A stretch of 64,000 nucleotides of DNA from Pseudomonas nicosulfuronedens (GCF_005877905.1 NZ_SWDV01000037.1:20045-84044); one strand, 5' to 3'; counted from the first letter of the stretch, positions 28,850 to 37,740 are shown. Notes: generated from the sequence alone by a model not told the origin. Numbers and translations are program-made.

Positions 28850-28866
28850 TTGGCACTGGGGTTGCA
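28850..28866 (+). promoter_or_regulatory. Sigma-54 (RpoN) promoter for the DUF1302-DUF1329 operon
   Basis: TTGGCAC-TGGGG-TTGCA: the -24 GG (28852-28853) and -12 GC (28864-28865) are exactly 12 bases apart, and both flanks follow the TGGCAC-N5-TTGCA consensus. Transcription would start near 28877, giving a leader of about 160 nt to the ATG at 29039. Confidence 0.78.
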
Positions 28867-29038
28867 CCGACGGACCCCGCTTAGCCTTTGCCCGTCCATT
28901 GGGACGGGAGGCGTGTCGAGCACCTTGGGGGAGTTTCCTTCAGATCGACGACAACAAGGCCGTGGAATAACGGCTGACAAGGCGTACCGCGCACTGGCGG
29001 CGCCGCTAAAGAATGATCAGTCCATGGAGTGAGTCCTA

Positions 29039-31006
29039 ATGGAAATCCCAGTTCGCAAGCCCGTCTTGCGTTATGCGCCTGCTCGTGCCGGTTTCGCCCT
29101 GGCCGGCATCCTGCCTCTGCTGATGTCTGCCCAGGCAACGGCGGTCGAGTTCAGCTTCCTCGACAACGAAGTCACCGGCTCGCTGGACAGCACCGTGTCC
29201 TACGGCGCCCTTTGGCGCGTGCAGGGCCAGGACAAGACCAACAACGACATCAACGGCAACGACGGCAACCGTAACTTCGACACTGGCCTGGTTTCCGAGG
29301 TGTACAAGATCACTTCCGACCTGGAAGCGACCTACAAGAACTACGGTCTGTTCGTCCGTGGCTCGGCTTTCTATGACACCCAGATCATGGACAAGCGCAA
29401 CGACTACTACGACAACAACCATCCGGCGCAGCCGAGCCAGACCTACCCCAACAGCGATCGCTTCACCAGCGAGACCCGCGATGCCGCCGGCAATCGCGCC
29501 GAGATCCTCGATGCCTACGTCTACGGCAACTGGGACGTGGCCGACCACCCGCTGACCGCACGCCTGGGCCGCCAGGTGTTCAACTGGGGGGAGGGCATCT
29601 TCTACCGTGGTGGCGTGAACACCACCAACCCGGTGGACGCCGCCAAGTTCCGCCTGCCGGGCTCCGAGCTGAAGGAAGTGTTGATGCCGGTGGAAGCTGC
29701 AAGCTTCAACATCGGTTTGACCGACAACCTGTCGATGGACGCCTTCTACCAGTGGAACTGGAAAGAGACCCGCATCGACCCGGTCGGCACCTTCTTCTCC
29801 GAGACCGATCTGTTCGCCGATGGTGGCAACACCGCCTACACCACCGTGGGCGCGCTCTCCAACCCGCTGTTCCAGAGCCTCTACCCGCAGCTGTCCGCAG
29901 CCCATGTGGGCGGCCTGCAGGGTACCCAGTACCTGGACTCCAACGGTGTGTTCAAGGTTGCCAACGTCGGCAAGGACATCAACGCCAAGAACGATGGTCA
30001 GTTCGGCGTGGCCTTCCACTACGTGGCCGAAGAACTGAACTCCACCGAGTTCGGCTTCTACTTCGTGAACTACCACTCGAAGGAACCGACCATCTACGCC
30101 GACCTGAACAGCGACTACGCTGGCGTGGATCTCGATCAGCTCGCCGGCGTCGGCGGCTTCACCTCCTACGACCAGCTGGTCTCGGCGGCCGGCAGCGGCA
30201 ACGCCCTGGCCGGCCAGGTGCTGAGCCTGGTCAATGGTGCGACCTCCGTGGACGTGGCCAACCAGGTCAACGCCCGCCGCGAGTACGTCGAGAACATCCG
30301 CATGTACGGCTTCAGCTTCAACACCACCGTGGGCGACGCCTCGGTGTTCGGTGAGCTGGCCTACCGCCCGAACCTGCCGATCGGCATCGCCACCACCAAC
30401 GACCTGCTCGGCGATCTGCTGGTGCAGGCCCCGGCGCTGGCCAGCGGCAAGACCGTGAACATCGGTGGCGGTGACGTCTCGATTCGCGACCAGATCCACA
30501 ACTACGAGCGCGTCGAGGCCTTCAACACCTCGTTGGGCACCATCTACAACTTCGGCCCGTCGCTGTCCTTCGACTCGCTGATGGGCGTGGCGGAACTGGC
30601 CTCCGAACACCTGCGCGGCAGCGACCTGCAGTACACCGCGTATGACGGCAGTACCCGCTACTACTCCGGCCGTGGCAACGGCGCCTACATCTCCGGCTAC
30701 GACCGCGACGATCAGGTGAACAAGAACGCCTACGGCTACACCCTGCTGCTGTCGGGCACCTGGAACGACGTCTTCGCCGGCGTGAACATCTCGCCCTACG
30801 CCGTCTACAAGGACGACTTCGAAGGCAACTCCTACCAGACCGGCAACTTCATCGAAGGCCGCAAGGCCTACACTCTCGGCGTCAAGGCTACCTACCTGAA
30901 CGCCCTGGAGGCCGAGCTGCAGTACACCGAGTTCTACGGCGCCGGGCAGAACAACGCCAGCCGCGACCGCGACAACGTCGGCTTCAACGTCAAGTACTCC
31001 TTCTGA
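29039..31006 (+). CDS. DUF1302 family protein, putative outer-membrane beta-barrel
   Basis: 655 residues. The ATG has GGAGT at 29026-29030. A signal peptide ends near AQATA (about residue 34). The mature protein is rich in alternating aromatic/polar strands with Asn/Asp/Gly turns, and its last residues, NVKYSF, end in the C-terminal Phe typical of BAM-assembled barrels. In Pseudomonas this family commonly sits next to DUF1329, as here. No substrate is known. It is the first gene of the sigma-54-controlled unit, and the DUF1329 ATG follows 62 bp after its stop. Confidence 0.9.
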   Translation: MEIPVRKPVLRYAPARAGFALAGILPLLMSAQATAVEFSFLDNEVTGSLDSTVSYGALWRVQGQDKTNNDINGNDGNRNFDTGLVSEVYKITSDLEATYKNYGLFVRGSAFYDTQIMDKRNDYYDNNHPAQPSQTYPNSDRFTSETRDAAGNRAEILDAYVYGNWDVADHPLTARLGRQVFNWGEGIFYRGGVNTTNPVDAAKFRLPGSELKEVLMPVEAASFNIGLTDNLSMDAFYQWNWKETRIDPVGTFFSETDLFADGGNTAYTTVGALSNPLFQSLYPQLSAAHVGGLQGTQYLDSNGVFKVANVGKDINAKNDGQFGVAFHYVAEELNSTEFGFYFVNYHSKEPTIYADLNSDYAGVDLDQLAGVGGFTSYDQLVSAAGSGNALAGQVLSLVNGATSVDVANQVNARREYVENIRMYGFSFNTTVGDASVFGELAYRPNLPIGIATTNDLLGDLLVQAPALASGKTVNIGGGDVSIRDQIHNYERVEAFNTSLGTIYNFGPSLSFDSLMGVAELASEHLRGSDLQYTAYDGSTRYYSGRGNGAYISGYDRDDQVNKNAYGYTLLLSGTWNDVFAGVNISPYAVYKDDFEGNSYQTGNFIEGRKAYTLGVKATYLNALEAELQYTEFYGAGQNNASRDRDNVGFNVKYSF

Positions 31007-31068
31007 TAACGACAAGTGTGCGGCGGGCTTCAGAAGTGCCTGCCGCACGCCCCTCACGGAGAAGCAAC

Positions 31069-32436
31069 ATGCGCAACATGCGTACCCTGGTCGGCGCTGC
31101 CGTGGCTCTGGCCCTGTCCGCCGGCAGCGCCCTGGCGGCGGTTTCCCCGCAGGATGCGGCCAAGCTGCAGTCGAGCCTGACCCCGCTGGGCGCGGAAAAG
31201 GCCGGCAACGCCGCCGGCACCATCCCGGCCTGGACCGGTGGCATCACCCAGGCACCGGCCGGCTACAAGCCGGGCCAGCACCACATCGACCCGTTCGCCG
31301 CCGACAAGCCGCTGTACACCATTACCAAGGCGAACCTGGACCAGTACAAGGCCAACCTGACCCCGGGCACCCTGGCGCTGTTCGCCACCTACCCGGACAC
31401 CTTCCAGATGCCGGTGTACCCGAGCCGCCGCAGTGGTTCGGCACCGCAGTGGGTGTATGACAACACCCTGAAGAACGCCACCAGCGCCAAGCTGGCCGAG
31501 GGCGGCAACGGTTTCGTCGATGCCTTTGGCGGCATTCCGTTCCCGATCCCGCAGAACGGCGTGGAAGCGGTGTGGAACCACATCGCCCGCTACCGCGGCA
31601 CCTACATCGTGCGTCGCGCGTCCGAAGTGGCCGTGCAGCGCAATGGTGACTACTCGCTGGTGACCTCGCAGCAGGAGGCGCTGTTCAAGTACTACATCCA
31701 GGGCAAGAGCTTCTCGGACCTGAACAACCTGCTGTTCTACTACCTGTCGTTCACCAAGAGCCCGGCTCGCCTGGCCGGTGGTGCCGCACTGGTCCACGAG
31801 ACCCTCGATCAGGTGAAGGAGCCGCGTCAGGCCTGGGGCTACAACGCCGGTCAGCGCCGTGTGCGCCGCGCGCCGAACCTGGCCTACGACACCCCGATCG
31901 CTGCCGCCGACGGCCTGCGTACCGCCGACGACACCGACATGTTCAACGGCTCGCCGGACCGCTACGACTGGAAGCTGATCGGCAAGAAGGAAATGTACAT
32001 CCCGTACAACAACTACAAGGTCTCCAGCCCTGAGGTTAAGTACAAGGATCTGCTGACCCCGAACCACCTGAACCCGAAATACACCCGCTACGAACTGCAC
32101 CGCGTGTGGGTCGTCGAAGGCACCCTGAAGCCGGGCTCGCGCCACATCTATTCCAAGCGCGTGCTGTTCCTGGACGAGGACAGCTGGGGCGCCGCCGAAG
32201 TCGACCAGTACGACGGTCGCGGCGAGCTGTGGCGTGTATCGCTGGCCTACCTGAAGAACTACTACGAGCTGCCCACCACCTGGACCGCTCTGGATACCTT
32301 CCACGACCTGCAGGCCCGTCGTTACCACGTACAGAACCTGGACAACGAAGAGCCGAGCACCATCGACTTCGGCCAGGCTGTACCGGACGACTCCTACTTC
32401 AGCCCGTCCGCACTGCGTCGCCGCGGCACCCGCTGA
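31069..32436 (+). CDS. DUF1329 family periplasmic protein (LolA/LolB-like fold)
   Basis: 455 residues from ATG at 31069, with CGGAG six bases upstream; the longer in-frame start at 31018 lacks a site and would bury the signal peptide. The signal peptide ends near GSALAA (about residue 24). Family markers include AGNAAGTIPAWTGG near the N-terminus and the repeated RYDWKLIGKKEMYIPYN and LHRVWVVEGTLKPG-type segments. DUF1329 has been likened to the lipoprotein carriers LolA/LolB, which suggests binding of a hydrophobic ligand; that is inference here. Followed by a REP pair and a terminator. Confidence 0.9.
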   Translation: MRNMRTLVGAAVALALSAGSALAAVSPQDAAKLQSSLTPLGAEKAGNAAGTIPAWTGGITQAPAGYKPGQHHIDPFAADKPLYTITKANLDQYKANLTPGTLALFATYPDTFQMPVYPSRRSGSAPQWVYDNTLKNATSAKLAEGGNGFVDAFGGIPFPIPQNGVEAVWNHIARYRGTYIVRRASEVAVQRNGDYSLVTSQQEALFKYYIQGKSFSDLNNLLFYYLSFTKSPARLAGGAALVHETLDQVKEPRQAWGYNAGQRRVRRAPNLAYDTPIAAADGLRTADDTDMFNGSPDRYDWKLIGKKEMYIPYNNYKVSSPEVKYKDLLTPNHLNPKYTRYELHRVWVVEGTLKPGSRHIYSKRVLFLDEDSWGAAEVDQYDGRGELWRVSLAYLKNYYELPTTWTALDTFHDLQARRYHVQNLDNEEPSTIDFGQAVPDDSYFSPSALRRRGTR

Positions 32437-32450
32437 GTTCGCCGTAGGCG

Positions 32451-32530
32451 TGTAGGAGCGAGCTTGCTCGCGAACCCGCCCAGCACCGTTGCTGCCGGCT
32501 GACACATTTGCGAGCAAGCTCGCTCCTACG
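32451..32530. repeat. Inverted pair of REP elements (forward then reverse)
   Basis: Forward copy 32451-32474 and reverse copy 32507-32530, starting 15 bp after the DUF1329 stop. The reverse copy runs straight into the terminator stem at 32531. The relative order is opposite to the pair at 12789. Confidence 0.92.
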
Positions 32531-32559
32531 AAAAGAGCCCCGCCTCGGCGGGGCTTTTC
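32531..32559. terminator. Bidirectional terminator after DUF1329
   Basis: AAAAG then AGCCCCGCC / GGCGGGGCT with a two-base loop and TTTTC. It separates the DUF1302-DUF1329 unit from the YCF48-RND unit. Confidence 0.9.
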
Positions 32560-32785
32560 ATTGCCCGGGCAAAACCTCGAGGGAGCAAAAGTGTTACCGC
32601 ACAACCCGCTGGAAGCCCGCGGCCGCGCGCCTTTCGGCTGAGATGGCAAAACGCAGTCATCCTTTCGAGTGAGGCGGCTGGGGCTTAACAAAAGATAACG
32701 TGCCGTCAATTGTCAGCCCCGGAAAAGGCTGGCTATATAGCTCCAAACTACATACCGCCTGCATAAGAAAAAGAGGTAAAGGCAT

Positions 32786-33868
32786 ATGCGTGAGCCCCTG
32801 TGGCGCACTTCGAGCGAGCAGCCCATATCGGGAGTGCGAAGCTCCTTCCCGATGTCGCGCAAGTCGGTTTCCCTGCTCGGCGCGTTTTCCTTCCTGATGA
32901 TGTCCCTGGCTCCGCTGCATGCCGTTGCCGCAACGGACGCCGCCAGCGATGCCAACTCGATCATTTCCGCCAAGGCTTCCAGCAGCCTGCTGCTGAGCAT
33001 CGCCCATGCCGGCAAGCGCCTGGTCGCGGTGGGGGATCACGGGCACATCCTCTATTCCGACGACGCAGGCAAGAGCTGGACCCAGGCCACCGTGCCGACC
33101 CGCCAGCTGCTGACTTCGGTGTTCTTCGTCAACGACAAGAAAGGCTGGGCCGTCGGCCATGATGCCCAGGTCCTGGCCACCACCGATGGCGGCACTACCT
33201 GGGTGCGCCAGTTCGAGGACCTCAAGCGCGAAGCGCCGCTGCTGGACATCTGGTTCCAGGACGAGAACCACGGCGTGGCCGTGGGCGCTTATGGCGCGCT
33301 GCTGGAAACCACCGACGGCGGCAAGAGCTGGGAAGACGTCAGCGACCGCCTGGACAACGAAGACCAGTTCCACCTCAACGCCATCACGGCGGTGAAGGAT
33401 TCCGGCCTGTTCGTGGTCGGCGAAGCAGGCAGCATGTTCCGCTCCAAGGACTGGGGCGAGACCTGGGAAAAACTCCAGGGCCCTTATGAAGGCTCGCTGT
33501 TCGGCGCCACCGGTACCACCCACGCCGGCACCGTCCTGGCCTATGGCCTGCGCGGCCACCTGTTCCGCTCCACCGATTTCGGCGACACCTGGCAGCAGGT
33601 CAGCCTGCCCACCGCCAATGGCGGCGAGCTGGAGTTCGGCCTCTCTGAAGGCAGCCTGCTGGATGACGGCACCATCGTCGTCGTCGGCCATGGCGGCAGC
33701 GTGCTGGAGAGCAAGGACGACGGCGTGAGCTTCAGTGTCGTCAACCGTCCGGACCGCCTGTCCCTTGCGGGCGTGAGCGCGGCCGGCAATGGCAACCTGG
33801 TCCTGGTCGGCCAGGGCGGTATCCACCTGGCTACGGCGACCGGCGCCGAGCTGACAGAACAACAATAA
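32786..33868 (+). CDS. YCF48 / BNR-repeat beta-propeller protein, exported
   Basis: 360 residues. The ATG at 32786 follows AAGAGG; Met23 is an internal alternative without a site. A signal peptide region ends near LHAVAA (about residue 49), so the leader is long. At least six Asp-box motifs of the S/T-x-D-x-G-x-S/T-W type are visible (SDDAGKSW, TTDGGTTW, TTDGGKSW, SKDWGETW, STDFGDTW, SKDDGVSF), giving a seven-bladed propeller like the photosystem II assembly factor YCF48. Here it precedes the RND pump by 14 bp and is probably its periplasmic partner. Confidence 0.92.
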   Translation: MREPLWRTSSEQPISGVRSSFPMSRKSVSLLGAFSFLMMSLAPLHAVAATDAASDANSIISAKASSSLLLSIAHAGKRLVAVGDHGHILYSDDAGKSWTQATVPTRQLLTSVFFVNDKKGWAVGHDAQVLATTDGGTTWVRQFEDLKREAPLLDIWFQDENHGVAVGAYGALLETTDGGKSWEDVSDRLDNEDQFHLNAITAVKDSGLFVVGEAGSMFRSKDWGETWEKLQGPYEGSLFGATGTTHAGTVLAYGLRGHLFRSTDFGDTWQQVSLPTANGGELEFGLSEGSLLDDGTIVVVGHGGSVLESKDDGVSFSVVNRPDRLSLAGVSAAGNGNLVLVGQGGIHLATATGAELTEQQ

Positions 33869-33882
33869 GCCGGGGAGCCGCA

Positions 33883-36264
33883 ATGAACGCTCTGAACAAG
33901 CATCAACAGGACAAGGCGACTTTCCTGGAACGCATCATCTTCACCCACCGGCCGTTCGTGATCATCGCGTGCCTGCTGGTGACCATTTTCCTCGGCTGGT
34001 CGGCTACGCAGGTGCGCCCATCCACCAGCTTCGAGAAGATGATCCCGCTGCAGCACCCGTTCATCCAGAACATGCTGGAGCACCGCAACGACCTGGCCAA
34101 CCTCGGCAACACCGTGCGCATCTCGGTGGAAGCGGTGAATGGCGACATCTTCACCAAGGAGTACATGGAGACGCTGCGGCAGATCCATGACGAGGTGTTC
34201 TACATCCCCGGCGTCGACCGCTCCGGCATGAAGTCGCTGTGGAGCCCGAGCGTGCGCTGGACCGAGGTGACCGAGGAAGGCTTCGCCGGAGGCGAAGTGA
34301 TCCCGCAGACCTACGACGGTTCCGCCAAGGCCCTGGACCTGCTGCGCAACAACGTGCTCAAGTCCGGCCAGATCGGCCGCCTGGTGGCCAACAACTTCAA
34401 GTCGAGCATCGTCGACGTGCCGCTGCTGGAGGTCTACCCGGACCCGAAGGACCAGGGCAAGCTGATGAAGCTGGACTACCGCCAGTTCTCCCATGAGCTG
34501 GAAGAGAAGATCCGCGACAAGTACCAGCTGCAGAACCCCAACGTGAAGATCCACATCACCGGCTTCGCCAAGAAGGTCGGTGACCTGATCGACGGCCTGC
34601 TGATGGTGGTCGGCTTCTTCGGCATCTGCTTCGTCATCACCCTGGTGCTGCTGCTGTGGTTCACCAAGTGCGTGCGCTCCACCATCGCCGTGCTGTCCAC
34701 CACCCTGGTGGCGGTGATCTGGCAGCTGGGCCTGCTGCACATCATCGGCTTTGGGCTGGACCCGTACTCGATGCTGGTGCCGTTCCTCATCTTCGCCATC
34801 GGTATTTCCCACGGCGTGCAGAAGATCAACGGTATCGCCCTGCAGTCCAGTGACGCGGAGACCCCGCTGCTGGCCGCCCGCCGCACCTTCCGCCAGCTGT
34901 TCCTGCCGGGCATGATCGCGATCCTCGCGGACGCCGTCGGCTTCATCACCCTGCTGGTGATCGACATCGGCGTGATCCGCGAACTGGCCATCGGCGCCTC
35001 CATCGGCGTGGCGGTGATCGTGTTCACCAACCTGATCCTGCTGCCGGTTGCGATCTCCTACATCGGCATCAGCAAGAAGGCAGTGCAGCGCAGCAAGGAA
35101 GACGCCGTGCGCGACCATCCCTTCTGGCGTGCCCTGTCCAACTTCGCCAGCCCGTCCGTGGCGCCGATCTCCGTGGTCATCGCCCTGGCGATGTTCGCCG
35201 GCGGCCTGTGGCAGGGCCATCACCTGAAGATCGGCGACCTCGACCAGGGCGCGCCGGAACTGCGTCCGGACTCGCGCTACAACCTGGACAACGACTTCAT
35301 CATCCGCAACTACTCGACCAGCTCCGACGTGCTGGTGGTGATGGTGGCGTCCGAAGCCGAAGGCTGCTCCACCCACAAGACCCTGTCCGCCATCGACGAG
35401 CTGGCCTGGCGCCTGGAGAACACCCAGGGCGTGCAGTCGGCCATCTCCCTGGTCACTGTCTCCAAGCAGATGATCAAGGGCATGAACGAAGGCAACCTGA
35501 AGTGGGAGTCGCTGTCGCGCAACCAGGACGTGCTGAACAACTCCATCAGCCGCGCCGAAGGCCTGTTCAACAGCAACTGCTCGCTGGCGCCCCTGCTGGT
35601 GTTCCTCAACGACCACAAGGCCGAGACCCTCGACCGCGCGGTGGCGGTCGTGCAGGACTTCGCCAAGGCCAACGAGAAGGATGACCTGAAGTTCAAGCTC
35701 GCCGCTGGTAACGCCGGTATCGAGGCCGCCACCAACGACGTGATCAAGCACTCGGAACTGACCATCCTGATCCTGGTGTACATCTGCGTCGCGCTGATGT
35801 GCCTGATCACCTTCCGCTCCTTCGCCGCGACCCTGTGCATCGTGCTGCCGCTGATCCTCACCTCGGTGCTGGGCAACGCGCTGATGGCCACCCTGGGTAT
35901 CGGCGTGAAAGTGGCGACCCTGCCGGTGATCGCACTGGGCGTGGGGATCGGCGTGGACTACGGCATCTACATCTACACCCGCCTGGAGTCCTTCCTGCGC
36001 CAGGGCCTGTCCCTGCAGGAGGCCTACTACGAGACCCTGAAGTCCACGGGTAAAGCGGTGCTGTTCACCGGCCTGTGCCTGGCCATCGGCGTCGCCACCT
36101 GGATCTTCTCGGCGATCAAGTTCCAGGCCGACATGGGCCTGATGCTGACCTTCATGCTCCTCTGGAACATGTTCGGTGCGCTGTGGCTGCTGCCGGCACT
36201 GGCGCGCTTCCTGATCAATCCGGAGAAGGTGCGTCAGAAGAAGGCTTCGATCCTGGTTCACTGA
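33883..36264 (+). CDS. MMPL/RND-superfamily exporter
   Basis: 793 residues. Two RND halves are seen: membrane helix 1 (about 26-46), a periplasmic loop, five helices (about 235-400), helix 7 (about 425-445), a second periplasmic loop and five more helices (about 625-780). The lineage is the MMPL/HpnN type, which moves lipids or other hydrophobic molecules, rather than the AcrB drug pumps. CGGGGAG upstream supports the ATG. It is co-transcribed with the YCF48 gene and ended by the terminator at 36281. Confidence 0.93.
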   Translation: MNALNKHQQDKATFLERIIFTHRPFVIIACLLVTIFLGWSATQVRPSTSFEKMIPLQHPFIQNMLEHRNDLANLGNTVRISVEAVNGDIFTKEYMETLRQIHDEVFYIPGVDRSGMKSLWSPSVRWTEVTEEGFAGGEVIPQTYDGSAKALDLLRNNVLKSGQIGRLVANNFKSSIVDVPLLEVYPDPKDQGKLMKLDYRQFSHELEEKIRDKYQLQNPNVKIHITGFAKKVGDLIDGLLMVVGFFGICFVITLVLLLWFTKCVRSTIAVLSTTLVAVIWQLGLLHIIGFGLDPYSMLVPFLIFAIGISHGVQKINGIALQSSDAETPLLAARRTFRQLFLPGMIAILADAVGFITLLVIDIGVIRELAIGASIGVAVIVFTNLILLPVAISYIGISKKAVQRSKEDAVRDHPFWRALSNFASPSVAPISVVIALAMFAGGLWQGHHLKIGDLDQGAPELRPDSRYNLDNDFIIRNYSTSSDVLVVMVASEAEGCSTHKTLSAIDELAWRLENTQGVQSAISLVTVSKQMIKGMNEGNLKWESLSRNQDVLNNSISRAEGLFNSNCSLAPLLVFLNDHKAETLDRAVAVVQDFAKANEKDDLKFKLAAGNAGIEAATNDVIKHSELTILILVYICVALMCLITFRSFAATLCIVLPLILTSVLGNALMATLGIGVKVATLPVIALGVGIGVDYGIYIYTRLESFLRQGLSLQEAYYETLKSTGKAVLFTGLCLAIGVATWIFSAIKFQADMGLMLTFMLLWNMFGALWLLPALARFLINPEKVRQKKASILVH

Positions 36265-36280
36265 TCGACGCTCAAGCCAT

Positions 36281-36311
36281 AAAAAACGCGGCCCTCGGGC
36301 CGCGTTTTTTT
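36281..36311. terminator. Bidirectional terminator after the RND gene
   Basis: AAAAAACGCGGCCC / GGGCCGCGTTTTTT with a CTC-type loop; A-run and T-run flank it, so it can serve both strands. Confidence 0.94.
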
Positions 36312-36319
36312 ATGCTCTT

Positions 36320-36388
36320 CGTAGGAGCGAGCTTGCTCGCGAACAGCATCGCGCAGGAGCCTGGTTCGCGAGCAAGCTCGCTCCTACA
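36320..36388. repeat. Inverted pair of REP elements (forward then reverse)
   Basis: Forward copy 36320-36343 and reverse copy 36365-36388, with the same 24-bp sequence as at 12.8 and 32.5 kb. It lies between the RND gene terminator and the end of the cyclase gene. Confidence 0.92.
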
Positions 36389-36408
36389 GGTTCTGCCGCC
36401 GTTCTGGC

Positions 36409-37206
36409 TTAAGGCAGGATCGCAAACACCCGCGCCGGGAAGCCGGTGCCTTCGGCTATCTTCGGGAAGCTCACCACCGCCAGCGCGCCGGCTTCGGGCA
36501 CCTTGTCGAGGTTGGCGAGCAGTTCGATCTGGTAGTGGTTGGTGCCCAGGATGTAGGACTCCAGCGAGTAATCGTCCTTGCTGGTGGCGATGCCCGGATC
36601 GGTGTCGGTGGTCTCGTGGCCGGAGGCGGTGATCTTGCGCGTCTCGTAGAGGTACACCAGCGCTTCCTTGCTCCAACCCGGATAGTGCGCCACGCCCTTG
36701 GCGTCCTGGTTCTGCATCTTCGCCTGGTCCGGCCAGCGCTGCGACCAGTCGGTGCGCAACGCTGCGAAGGAGCCTTCCGGTACTGCCCCGTGCTTGGCCT
36801 CCCAGGCCTTCACATCGACGAGGGTGAGCACGTAGTCCGGGTTCTTCGCCACCTGCTCGTGGATGTCGAACACCACCAGTGGCAGGAACTGCTCCTTCAC
36901 CTCCAACTGGTCGACGCTGCGCAGGCCCTTGTGGAAGTGCACCGGCGGGTCGACGTGGGTACCCCATTGGCCAACGTGGCTGTACAACTCCACCTGGAAA
37001 CCGTCCTTGTCCACGGTATAGAGCGTCTTGCGACCCATCGGCTCGAAGCCTTTCCAGTGCGGCGTGTTGCTGTCGAATGAGTGGGTCAGGTCGACCCAGT
37101 CATGCTGCTTGAGGCTGGCGTAGGTGTCCCACAGGCCGGGCTGGGCGGCCTGGCTCGCGGCAGGCAACAAGGCAGCGGCGAAGAGCAGGGCGGGAAGGCG
37201 TTGCAT
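36409..37206 (-). CDS. Cyclase / kynurenine-formamidase-family hydrolase, secreted
   Basis: 265 residues with a signal peptide (cleavage near residue 21, SQA-AQP). The metal/active-site motif of the family, normally HxGTHxDxPxH, is present as SHVGQWGTH-V-D86-PPV-H90 (H77, H84, D86, H90), and DLTHSFD near residue 40 is also typical. Members include formamidases and lactonases; the substrate cannot be told and the exported location is less common. It is divergent from the AhpD-like gene across 112 bp. Confidence 0.87.
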   Translation of the reverse strand: MQRLPALLFAAALLPAASQAAQPGLWDTYASLKQHDWVDLTHSFDSNTPHWKGFEPMGRKTLYTVDKDGFQVELYSHVGQWGTHVDPPVHFHKGLRSVDQLEVKEQFLPLVVFDIHEQVAKNPDYVLTLVDVKAWEAKHGAVPEGSFAALRTDWSQRWPDQAKMQNQDAKGVAHYPGWSKEALVYLYETRKITASGHETTDTDPGIATSKDDYSLESYILGTNHYQIELLANLDKVPEAGALAVVSFPKIAEGTGFPARVFAILP

Positions 37207-37318
37207 GGGTCTGATTCCTTGACGGGGATGGGAGAAAGCGCCTTATCTTTCTCCATCGCCCGTTCCGTCATCCAATTCTGAATTCTGCTTTTCTTATTCC
37301 CTTTCGTTAGGAGACCCC

Positions 37319-37735
37319 ATGTCCTTCCAGCTCATCGAGTACGCCGAAGCCAGCCCTGAAGTCCGTGCCGTCTATGAGGACATCATGGCGACCCGCAAGA
37401 TCGACTGGGTGAACAACTTCTGGAAGGCTCTGGCCAACCACCCGCAGACCCTGAAGCGCACCTGGGAAAGCCTCAAGGAAGTCATGGGGCCGGGACAGCT
37501 CGACCCGTTGATGAAGGAGCTGATCTACGTCGCCGTCAGCGTCACCAACAACTGCAACTACTGCATCGGCTCCCACGGTGCGGCGGCGCGCAAGGCCGGG
37601 ATGGACGACAGCATGCTCGGCGAGTTGATGGCGGTGGTGGCCATGGCCAACGAGACCAACCGACTCGCCATTGGCTACCAGGTGCCGCTGGACGATGTGT
37701 TCAAGGGCGCGGCGATGGAGAGCAGCGGCAGCTGA
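37319..37735 (+). CDS. AhpD-like / carboxymuconolactone decarboxylase family protein
   Basis: 138 residues. The AhpD-type redox motif is intact: E67, then C79-N-Y-C82 and H86 in NNCNYCIGSH. Such proteins are peroxidase-like thiol enzymes or, without the CxxC, decarboxylases; the CxxC favours the redox type. TTAGGAGA upstream of the ATG is a strong site. Cytoplasmic. A REP pair starts six bases after the stop. Confidence 0.88.
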   Translation: MSFQLIEYAEASPEVRAVYEDIMATRKIDWVNNFWKALANHPQTLKRTWESLKEVMGPGQLDPLMKELIYVAVSVTNNCNYCIGSHGAAARKAGMDDSMLGELMAVVAMANETNRLAIGYQVPLDDVFKGAAMESSGS

Positions 37736-37740
37736 GACTG

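Larger units (their letters stand above)
28634..29038. other. Long regulatory gap before the DUF1302 gene
   Basis: No gene is seen in this gap. It is AT-richer than the surroundings, especially 28634-28690 and 28790-28830 (a run including CTTTATTTTTTG), and contains the enhancer-like palindrome and the sigma-54 promoter listed separately. The AT-rich stretch between the two would suit DNA bending, for example by IHF, but I find no convincing IHF consensus. Confidence 0.7.
32437..32785. other. Intergenic region between DUF1329 and YCF48 genes
   Basis: After the REP pair and terminator, 32560-32785 contains no gene. It should hold a promoter for the YCF48-RND pair. AT-rich patches occur around 32686-32700 and 32730-32770 (CTATATAG), but no -35/-10 pair or sigma-54 site is convincing. 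Confidence 0.6.
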
